A stretch of 26,655 nt of DNA from Funneliformis mosseae (Eukaryota; Glomeromycota; Glomeromycetes; Glomerales; Glomeraceae). Below, piece by piece: positions 19,354 through 26,655 of this stretch. Every line of letters begins with the position of its first letter. The stretch's first letter is position 1. Made by a program: the position numbers and the translations under genes. The notes under the pieces are model-generated. The model ran no database searches. It saw only the letters and a list, made by a program, of their open reading frames with translations, and had not been told where the DNA came from. The stretch lies in contig CAJVPP010000756.1 in the NCBI GenBank assembly GCA_910592005.1, forward strand, positions 1 to 26,655, read 5' to 3'.

Positions 19354-20092
19354 GTTACAACCTATTATCCATTATTACGTTAGGTATTATAACTTCAAAT
19401 AAAATCTCAAAAGGGGTAAATAAAACTAAGACAATTATTCAAGGAATTACAGGTGAGGATTCACAATAATGTCAAAGAATTATTCTTAATAATAAACACG
19501 TGAGATAAACACAAAATAAACACAAAGATAATTCAAAAATATTTTAGAGATTACACTTTAAGAACTCTAAGTCAATACAGCAAATCAATACAATATCATA
19601 TAATAAGTTAACTAATAAAGAAATTGCATGAATGTAAAGGATTACAAATAATGTATAACAGTTTCAAAGGGTTTGTGAAGGATAAGTTTTATATTTGGTT
19701 AATTATACTCCTTTATTAATATAATATATAAGTTCAGTACCTAAAAGATTAAGATCTCATCAGTGCTAAAACTCAAAGAAAATACAGAGATATTTATACA
19801 TGTTGAATAAATAATAAAATAAATAAACTAAATATATCAAGAGAAATAAAGCTACCATTTCGCTAGGCAATAAAGTTGTCGTATCAATAAAATTGCCAGA
19901 TCTGCAGGCAATTAAATGGATATCTATGATCTACGTGATTATCAAAAACAATAAAATTGACATTTATAGATTTACATAATTGATCGACAGCAATAAAATA
20001 GACAAAATGATCTTCATAGAAGATCTACATAGCAATAAAATTGACTTCCTATTCTACTAATTAAATCTATCTAAAATTTTACCTGTTACAAC
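19354..20092. mobile_element. Block bounded by 8-bp direct repeats, possible solo LTR or transposon
   Basis: 'gttacaac' occurs at 19354-19361 and 20085-20092, bracketing 723 bp that differ sharply from the T-rich U core on the left. The interior is balanced A/T, contains 'aaataaacac' words, and ends in a small tandem repeat (19866-20045). The 8-bp bracket could be a hAT-size target duplication or the matching edges of an LTR. I find no terminal inverted repeat inside the bracket and no protein trace, so the class is undecided. The minus strand orientation would start TGTAACAGG, LTR-like. Confidence 0.35.
19866..20045 (+). repeat. Degenerate tandem repeat with 'gcaataaaattgac' core
   Basis: Six variants of 'gcaataaaattgac' start near 19867, 19885, 19918, 19949, 19990 and 20032. 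The spacing settles to 31-42 bp. Between them 'agatct.cat' and 'gatctacgt' words recur. It is a decayed minisatellite within the bracketed block. Confidence 0.55.
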
Positions 20093-20184
20093 ATAAACTT
20101 TTTTATTTTCAAGTTGAGATACTAGTTCAATAAGGTTAATAGTTTTGAGCATATTTATATTTTCACATATATAAGCCACAAATA

Positions 20185-20277
20185 AAGCTAAAATTTAACA
20201 CGTAAAAAATCTTTTGTGTGAAAAAAATACACGTAAAATTTAGCGTAAAAAAAACTTTTTTGTGTTAAAAATTTATG
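20185..20277. repeat. Short repeat with inverted and direct 'aaatttaacacg' arms
   Basis: 'aaaatttaacacgtaaaaaat' near 20189 is followed by 'cttttgtgtgaaaa', then 'acacgtaaaatttagcgtaaaa' and 'cttttttgtgttaaaaattt' ending near 20273. The outer arms (aaatttaacac against gtgttaaaaattt) are imperfect inverted repeats and the two halves are also direct repeats. It may be a remnant of a miniature transposon. Confidence 0.45.
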
Positions 20278-20294
20278 CATCATTATAACATTAT

Positions 20295-20460
20295 CTTGGG
20301 TTACTCAGGTTGTTCTGGATCAAAGTAACAGTATGACCCTAACCTGACAGGTCAGGTTATGTGGGTTACAGGTCATTAAAATTACCAATTCTAACTTGAT
20401 TTAAATCCAGATCAGGTCGATTACTCAGGTCTGACCTGATCCTTTCAGAGCACTACCTAT
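20295..20460 (-). repeat. Dispersed repeat X, copy 1, rich in AGGTC/GACCT words
   Basis: Read on minus it starts 'agtgctctgaaaggatcagg' and runs through 'tcagacctgag', 'gacctgatc' and 'cctgacctgtcaggttagg'. The same start and word order occur on plus at 25390-25550. GC content is visibly above the surroundings. The density of TGACC/GGTCA half-sites makes parts of it self-complementary. No ORF is present. It sits just left of the resumed U core. Confidence 0.65.
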
Positions 20461-20930
20461 CCAGTTCTCTCTTATTTTTAATTCGTAGTTTGATATTTTT
20501 TTTAATTTATTATTATTTTCAGTTTTTTTAATTATTTATTATTTTATTTTATTTTTTTATTCTTCCACTCACCCTTTTGAAACAAATTTTTTTTTTAAAT
20601 TTTTTTTTCTTTTTCAATTTTTTTATTATTTTTTTCCTCTCTCCTATCTTTTTATTTTTATATATATATTTTTTCTAATTTTTCCCATTCCTCTCCAGTG
20701 TTTTTATATTGATTTTTTAAATTTCTCCCTCTGGTAGGTATTTTATTATTATTATTTATTTGATTATTTATTTATATTCCTCTTTCCCGATATTTTTTTT
20801 TATTGATTTTCTATTTTTTTTTTTTAAAAATCCCTTACGGTATTTGTTTTTTTAATTATTTTTTTTTAAATTCTTTATATTGGTATTTTTTTTTATTATT
20901 TTTTTTTAAATCCCCTTGTTATTTTATTTG
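20461..20930 (+). repeat. Pyrimidine-rich U core, resumed fragment
   Basis: The core pattern reappears with islands 'ttcccattcctctccagtgt', 'aaatttctccctctggtag', 'attcctctttcccgatat', 'aaatcccttacggtat' and 'aaatccccttgtta'. No R block follows at 20930, so this fragment is truncated on the right. Together with 19165-19353 it probably represents one U copy split by 1.1 kb of later insertions. Confidence 0.55.
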
Positions 20931-22602
20931 CTATTTAGGATTTAAGTACTTTATTATATACAATATTTCTTATTTGATAGATTTTTTATTATTTATAAAA
21001 CCTAATACTTTAATATAAACTTATAATTGATCATATAAAAAAATAGTTTCAGAAAGATAAATATCAACTTGATTTAAAGTTATTAATCTTTATTATGATA
21101 AAACTTTAATAACATTTATTATTTCTTGTCATTTAAACTAATTACTTTAATTATAAATATATATTCAAAATTATTATGATAATATTAAATTTGAAAAACT
21201 TTAAAAATGAGACAATCAATATTTTGAATAATAATATAAAAAATAACATTATAAATTTCATATTTTGTATTTTATTAAGAAGAAAGTTTAATAAAAAAAA
21301 TCTTATTATAGTCTTAAAAATAAACAAAAATAAATTCAATAAAAATATAGTAAATTTTAAATTATAATAAAAATAGGCATTTGGTTGATTAAAGAATAGA
21401 TTCTAATTATTAAAAGAATTATAGATTAAAAATACTAAAAATAGTAACTGATTTGATTTAATAAAAATTTTATAAGTTTTACATAATTTAGTAAAGAGAA
21501 ATGAAGAATGAATAGGAATCTTTAAAGTAAATAATAATAAATAGTATGCATATAATAATAATAATCTCAATTATTATAATCATTTAGTTGAATAACCATT
21601 TATTCTTTAACCATTAGGCTGTAAAACTTCGATTTTTTAGTTTATGTCACCTAATCAGATCACTTTTTCAAATTTTAACAATAAAAAGTTTATATATAAA
21701 GTTTATTATGTAACTTATAAATTGTAATTTTATAGTAGATTAAAGCTTTATTGTATTATCAATATGTATAATTCCTTTCTTACAACTCATTAGTTTATGC
21801 AGCTTTCTAGTAATACATTGTGCTAAAATTTTTTCTCCAACTAATATTTTTGGTAGGCTAAACTTCACTTCAGAAAAATCTTTTATTTTTATTTTCAATC
21901 CTTAAATACTTTAGAATTATAATTTATTTTTAATGTATAATAAGTATTTTGATGAAGTTAAAATAATTCTGAAATGAAATGTGATTATAGTATGATTACA
22001 TTAGTCAAAAAAAATTTTAGATGAATCTTAAAATTGAGAGTTACACTTTTTTTCTATTTCATATGTAAATTTTTTTATATGTATTTTTATTTCGTTATAC
22101 TTTCTTTTAAACAAATCTGAAATGCTGAATTTTTATTATGTAAAGATCACATGATAAAAATTTTACATAAAAAATCCTGAATTTTTATAAACTGATACAG
22201 CTAGGTCACAGAATCTGAAAATTTACTTTATACGATCTTATTCCTTTAAAGATTGACCAATCAGATAGCACATTATTTTTATATAAACTTTTTTTAATAT
22301 AAAAAATAATTATTAATAAACTGGATCTTCAGGTTGATTTTTTAAATTTCAATGTTATGTAAACTGAAAAATAGTTGTATGACCTTATGTCTTTTACCTA
22401 ATATTATATGATTAAAATACCTTTTGAACTAAATGTCTTTTATAAAATTTGATAAGTTTTTATTTAATAAAAAAGGCAATTGATTAGTAAAATTTAAATA
22501 GCATTTAGTCTTAGATTTATTATAAATAATAATAAAATCTAAAATAAATAATGTAACTGTTTGTATTAAATGCCAATGATTAATACAAAATAAAAATTTC
22601 AT
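20931..22602. other. AT-rich DNA, no gene or known element seen
   Basis: About 1.7 kb with no recognisable protein trace. Overlapping opposite-strand open frames at 21151-21367 contain only Ile/Asn/Lys/Phe/Leu and are compositional. Similar words 'cctaatcagatcac' near 21651 and 'gaccaatcagatagcac' near 22255 hint at an old repeat, but I could not extend them. Confidence 0.45.
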
Positions 22603-22617
22603 TTACAAATATATTAA

Positions 22618-22811
22618 CAAATAAGAAGAATAACAAAAAAAAGAATGATATAATAAATAGAATAAAATAGAACAATAAAAATATAGAATAATAAAGAGAA
22701 TAATAAAAATATAATAATAAAAAAATAGAACAATAAAAAGAAAATAGATTGATAAAAAAAGAGCAATAAAATAAATAGAATAAAATAGAATGATAAAAAG
22801 GAAGAACAAAA
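22618..22811. repeat. Simple repeat of 'aatagaacaataaaa' words
   Basis: About 190 bp of near-pure A with regularly spaced 'aatagaa(c/t)(a/g)ataaaa', 'gaataataaa' and 'agagcaataaa' words, 10-20 nt apart. It is a low-complexity tandem region. The 68-codon open frame on minus across it is not a gene. Confidence 0.65.
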
Positions 22812-22834
22812 AAAAACTGAAAAAAACAGTTTTT
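22812..22834. other. Perfect hairpin next to the simple repeat
   Basis: 'aaaaactg' (22812-22819) and 'cagttttt' (22827-22834) are perfect inverted repeats around seven A. It resembles a terminator in form, but no transcription unit is seen on either side, so a repeat boundary or chance in A-rich DNA is as likely. Confidence 0.4.
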
Positions 22835-23224
22835 CTAATAATTAATTAAAAAATTTACAATTTTAAAAAAATTACTATAATATTTTGATCTTTAGTTTTT
22901 TATTCTAAATTAATTCCTTTTATAAAATAATTTAAAATCTCTTCAAATTCAAAATATTTTTAGTAAAAATTATATTTTGCCAACCTATGACAGCCTTAAA
23001 TGATATTTATTAATAAATTAGAAACATTCGTTTCTGATGATCGCAGACCCGGAAATTTTATCTGTTACCATTAATATGTGACTATTGTAAAGGCCAAAAA
23101 TTCATTGTCATTCTAATATGGTAAACGGATTTACTTTTACGAAATGTAAACTCACAAGGTCATACAATTCAAAACTTTTTTATACAGGTAATCTAAACGT
23201 TACCGATCGACATGGATTTTTATA
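22835..23224. other. Spacer left of the 23.2 kb U copy, nothing recognised
   Basis: GC content rises between about 23030 and 23220 (for example around 'gatcgcagacccgg'). I recognise no gene or RNA. The higher GC might be the true left end of the U element or unrelated unique DNA. Confidence 0.35.
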
Positions 23225-24600
23225 ATATAGATATACAGTTTTCTCACTTCCATTAGATTCTCAGATGCTGAAATTAGTATTCAGTATGATTATTTTTCAG
23301 ACAGCTCCTTTTGCTTCAGTTCTGGTAGTTACACTTGCTTGAAATTCTTTCATGATGAACCTTAAAATAATTGCTTTCAGTATTTCTCAAATATCTTTGG
23401 ATCAGATGATTGGATTTGAACATTTTTGAGCTTGTTTGAACAATCTAAACCTACTGAACCTGTATATCAAATTTAATATCTCAGTCTGGTAAATCTCGAG
23501 ATATTCGCGTTCAAATTCGTTACGGCAATTCATAACTTTGCTTTTTTTTTATTCCTCCAGGTATGTTTATTTTTTTTAATTTCAAAAATATATTTATTTA
23601 TTTTTTTCTTTTTAATTCCTCCCAGGCTTTTTTTATTATATATATATATATTTTTTAATTACCCCCTCTGGTCTTTGTTATTTTTTAATTTTTTATATAT
23701 ATTATATATATTTTTTAAATTTCCTCTCGGTATTTTTTTAAATCTCATTGGTATTTTTTTTTTAAATTCCCCTCGTATTTTTTTAAGATTTTTTTTTATA
23801 AATTTCCCCCTTCAGTATCATTTTTTTCAATTTTTAATTTTCTTTTTTTTTAATTATTTTGATTATTTTATTTTATTTTTTAAATTTTTATTTTTTTTTT
23901 TTTATTTTTCGATTTTTTAATATTTTTATTTTTTTTTTTTTAATATTTTTTATTTTATTTTTCTTTTTTATTTTCATTTTAATTATTTCATATTTTAATT
24001 TTAATTTTATTTTTTTTTATATTTTTTTTAATTTGTATATTTTTACTCCTGAAGTTCTTTTTATTTCGTTTCATGCGATCTAAATTTGTGCGATCTTTAT
24101 ATCTTTTTTTTTCAGTTATTTTTTTAAAGTTTTAATTTTTTTATTTAATATTTAATTTTGTTTATTTATATTTTTATTAAAGTTTCGTTTTTTTCTTTTA
24201 TTTTTTTTCTTTCGCTTAGTTCGTTTTTTTCTTTTTTTTCGTTTCGTTATTATCATTTAATTTTTCTTTTCATTTTTATTTTATTTTTATTTTTTAGTTT
24301 AGTTTTTTTTTCAATTTACTTATTTTCTTTTTCTTTATTCTTTGTTATCGTTTCACTTTTTTAAAAAAATAAAATTAAATAAAAGAACGAATGAAAAAAT
24401 GAAAATAAAAAAAATAAAATAAAAATAATTAAAATAAAGATTTCGCTGAATCTCAGCGATATGTTTGTTTTTATATCACGTCACGATTTTTGTTTATTGT
24501 ATTTTCTAAATTAGGCGATCGGCAGTTTTACAACCTATCTGAGGAGACGGCGTGACATTTTTTTTAGTGAGAGAACTGGCATATTTTGCAGAAACCCATG
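23225..24600 (+). repeat. U repeat, most complete and least diverged copy
   Basis: All parts are in order. Block L (23232-23545) retains CpG-containing words such as 'gatattcgcgttcaaatt'. The core (23545-24358) has at least seven 'aaattcCyCyGGtatttttt'-type units at 23560-23830 and then pure T/C. The A-rich spacer (24360-24436) begins right after 'cacttttttaaaaaaa'. Block R (24437-24600) contains a perfect hairpin. More CpG sites survive here than in the tandem array, so this copy is probably the youngest. No coding capacity is seen. Confidence 0.75.
24443..24459. other. Hairpin at the start of block R
   Basis: TCGCTGA (24443-24449) and TCAGCGA (24453-24459) form a perfect 7-bp stem with a 3-nt loop. 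The aligned places in other R copies are imperfect: near 8760 'gtcagatctcgg' and near 11176 'ccagatcttgg'. They keep partly paired bases, so the stem may have mattered for the element. Confidence 0.6.
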
Positions 24601-25389
24601 ATTTGTTACCATGTAGTTAAGTGATCGCTAACAAACCACAATAATTTAGTAACAATCACGTGACGATGTGGTACCTGATGAACTCATAGCATGATCTTGG
24701 ATTTATTAAAATAATATCTTTTCAAAGTCATAGCATACTATTAAAGTAGGTGGTGGATTTCACTTGAATATTATTGAAAATTAGTCAAAATTATCAATTC
24801 AAGTCATTTTTCGATGTATTAGATATTACTTGACAATTAATTCACCGATTCCTTGATTTTGATTTATTTTTTTTTTGTTAAAATTTTTTCATTATAATAT
24901 AAAAAATCATTGTTATTACAATCGATAATTATAAATTGTAATATAACGATATTATTATTGTTAATGAATTCATTGTAATAAAATATAATAAAAATGTTTT
25001 GTTATAAAAAGACCGTCATATAATAAAAATCATTGTGGTATTTTCAATTTTTGTAATACATTATTATAATGAAATAATATTACATTAGCACTTTTTGAGA
25101 GGATGATAGAGTTGAATGTTAAGAAACTTCAGATGTCCTAAATGCTACTTTGTATATATCCTATAAATTTATATGGAGTTGTAAATGTTATTATAGTTAA
25201 CAATGCTATTATATTTTTGCAATGTATCATTATAATAAAAATGCATAAAAATAAAATTCGTTATTAAAGGTTAAAGTTAAAGATTCTATAGATATAATCA
25301 ATATATATATTACCTGTTTCACAATTGTAAATTGCTTGCAATATTTTTACCATTTCGAAACAGAACGCTATATTTTTTGTCATTGTATC
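24601..25389. repeat. AT-rich region with recurring 'cattataataaaa' words
   Basis: The first 250 bp has no recognisable content. From about 24885 to 25250, variants of 'cattataataaaaa' and 'ttttt(g)taata' recur on both strands. A direct pair is 'tttttgtaatacattattataatga' (split near 25052) and its counterpart near 25212. Decayed short interspersed repeat is the likeliest reading; no gene is seen. Confidence 0.35.
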
Positions 25390-25550
25390 TAATAGTGCTC
25401 TGAAAGGGTCAGGTCAAACCTAGGTCATTTAACCTGACTCGTGTTTAAAATCTGAATCGAGTTTATTATTATTTGACACGAGTCCTATATTCAACCTGAC
25501 CCGTCTGGTTAAGGTCATACCTTTGCTTAACCCGGGTTGACCTGAGTTTA
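25390..25550 (+). repeat. Dispersed repeat X, copy 2
   Basis: It starts 'agtgctctgaaagggtcagg' like copy 1 at 20460 (minus). It continues with 'gacctag', 'aacctgactcg', 'aacctgacccgt' and 'acccgggttgacctgag'. The two copies are in opposite orientation 5 kb apart. The segment 25525-25550 contains a local dyad ('cccggg', 'ggttgacc'). It lies immediately upstream of the short ORF at 25636. Confidence 0.65.
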
Positions 25551-25635
25551 ATCAATATTTTGATGATATTGGATATAAAATGTTTATGTTACGTGATTTT
25601 TAATTTCTAACTTTATTTGTGATTTGTATATGAAA

Positions 25636-25917
25636 ATGAGCGAGGCTGAGAAAACAACTCTTGGAAAGCGCCCTTCTCTAAGAATTGAACTTTTTATTAG
25701 AGAACTTTTTGAAGAAAAAGAACTTCCACAAGAACATAAAAATGCAAAAACTCATCGAGTGGTTAAGTGCTTCAAAATTTATACACCTTGCTATTTTATT
25801 AGCAGTTCATTATATATGAAATTTCTCTGTTTTTTAATTCTCTTAACTCAAACTTTTATATATCTTGCTAAATCTGTTAGCAGTCCATTATGTATAAAGT
25901 CAATAGTATCCTGGTAG
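25636..25917 (+). CDS. Hypothetical ORF, possible first exon of a host gene
   Basis: From ATG at 25636 (an in-frame ATG also lies at 25630) the frame runs 93 codons to TAG at 25915-25917. The first about 45 residues are hydrophilic and charged (MSEAEKTTLGKRPSL, then ELFEEKELPQEHKNAKTH), with codon use and GC unlike the surrounding repeats. From about residue 47 the sequence turns hydrophobic and Ser/Phe-rich, as in non-coding DNA. This suggests a genuine 5' exon of about 130 nt that runs into an intron near 25770-25780, where 'gtggttaagtgc' offers a weak donor. I do not recognise the protein. A captured gene fragment or chance ORF remain possible. Confidence 0.35.
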   Translation: MSEAEKTTLGKRPSLRIELFIRELFEEKELPQEHKNAKTHRVVKCFKIYTPCYFISSSLYMKFLCFLILLTQTFIYLAKSVSSPLCIKSIVSW

Positions 25918-26340
25918 GAATCACTACTTGTTAATGTTACTCTTTCTATTGAATAAGTTAACTATGATTTGAAGTCAGAAAGACAATAGCTATGACTTAA
26001 ATTCAATCATCTTGAGAGAGTTTATTTAGTTAATAAGAAATAAATTATAAGTTTTATGTTTGCAAAATGTTAAGATTGTTTATTATTGTTATTAAATGTA
26101 TATTGAATATAATGTTAGGATCTTGTTAGAATCTGTTCTTTTTCCAAGGCATTTTTATGTCCTTTATATAAGAAAATTACAATTAAAGAAATCTATGGTA
26201 TTTATAATACTATTGACAATAATAACGGAGCTAATAAATATGCTAATTATGTTAAATATGATATAAATGATAATAATAATAGATATAATAAAGATATAAT
26301 AAATAGTATGTGTATCCTATTTGACATATATATTATATTC
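25918..26340. other. AT-rich spacer, no gene seen
   Basis: No further exon can be joined to the upstream ORF by eye. A stretch near 26205-26300 is made of 'gataataataga' and 'aataaatat' words. Nothing else is recognised. Confidence 0.4.
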
Positions 26341-26344
26341 AATA

Positions 26345-26640
26345 GGTCTGTCAGTTTCTGCCAGTTTCACCAACATTTATAGTTAAATTCATATTATTCA
26401 TGATATCATCTTTAATTTGTGCTTCACTAGCTTTAATTTGTTCTAAGATTTCTTATACAATTAAATTTATTATATAAGCAAGACATCGACAATGGGAATT
26501 AATAGCATTAAAGAAAATATTTTCCATTTGAGAAGTATTTTTTAAATATTCCATAAAGGTAATATTATTTAAAGCATCATCACTAGTAACTGCAAAAATC
26601 TGTTAAAGTTACAATGATTTTATTAGTTATATTTCAAGTT
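26345..26640 (-). pseudogene. hAT transposase fragment, partial at window edge
   Basis: On minus, from about 26600: IFAVTSDDALNNITFMEYL includes the first catalytic Asp of hAT transposases in its usual 'T.DnA.NN' setting. CRCLAYIINLIV (near 26490) is the 'CR(C)xAHxxNL' motif with His replaced by Tyr. Then come EILEQIKASEAQ and DDIMNNMNLTINVGETG before a stop near 26350. One TAA interrupts EILEQ's start (Val-stop-Glu). Upstream of 26600 the frame is shifted. It is a different hAT lineage from the relic at 14200-15265, because that one has CYAHQINL here. More of the gene may lie beyond the right edge. Confidence 0.7.
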
Positions 26641-26655
26641 TGTATAAATATAAAA

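Noticed and set aside
21151..21367. Overlapping ORFs on both strands
   Set aside because: Only Ile, Asn, Lys, Phe and Leu; expected from near-pure AT sequence.
23405..23425. tRNA-like B box on minus ('gttcaaatcc') suggesting a SINE
   Set aside because: The motif is not kept in the other block L copies and no matching A box or tRNA fold is visible.
1..26655. Mitochondrial or bacterial origin
   Set aside because: Despite the AT-richness, the window has Helitron, hAT and Tc1 relics and no rRNA, tRNA or respiratory genes, so nuclear eukaryotic DNA is far more likely.

Overview
The window is very AT-rich eukaryotic DNA dominated by decayed transposable elements and low-complexity repeats. No intact protein-coding gene is visible. 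The best-preserved protein traces are PIF1-type helicase and HUH-type replicase fragments of Helitrons, Tc1/mariner transposases and hAT transposases. The families and the extreme base composition suggest an AT-rich, transposon-laden fungal nuclear genome. An arbuscular mycorrhizal fungus of the Rhizophagus type is my best guess, from memory of similar Helitron and hAT proteins; it is an inference, not a demonstrated identity.

Layout. Positions 1-3190 hold a short degenerate tandem repeat, two inverted copies of a composite repeat I call 'U', and a 1.1 kb cryptic repeat. Positions 3190-8273 hold two 5'-truncated Helitron copies in tandem (Hel-A, Hel-B). Both end in the same 20-nt terminus with CTAG followed by T. 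Hel-B is split by a 574-bp internally deleted Tc1/mariner element (7336-7909) with matching terminal inverted repeats and a duplicated TA. Positions 8274-13465 are a head-to-tail array of the U repeat with a period near 2.4 kb. Then come a 3'-truncated Tc1 transposase relic (13466-14050, minus), a hAT transposase relic (14200-15265, plus) and a third, longer Helitron copy on the minus strand (Hel-C, about 15311-18960).

Positions 19165-20930 look like another U copy interrupted by a 0.7 kb block between 8-bp direct repeats, a short inverted-repeat element, and a repeat rich in AGGTC/GACCT words ('X'). Positions 20931-23224 are mostly featureless, apart from a simple repeat and a perfect hairpin. 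A further U copy occupies 23225-24600. A second X copy lies at 25390-25550 in the opposite orientation, followed by a short ORF of less biased composition that might be a host exon (25636-25917). A hAT fragment (minus) runs to the right edge.

How the parts relate: the window records repeated nesting. Across the three Helitron copies, ancestral Gln (CAA), Arg (CGA) and His (CAT) codons have become TAA, TGA and TAT independently, so C-to-T change is the main visible way these genes died. The repeat I cannot match to a known class is U: conserved ends, a long pyrimidine-strand core built from degenerate 'AAATTCCYCYGGTATTTTTTT'-like units, then an abrupt switch to an A-rich spacer before a hairpin-bearing end block.
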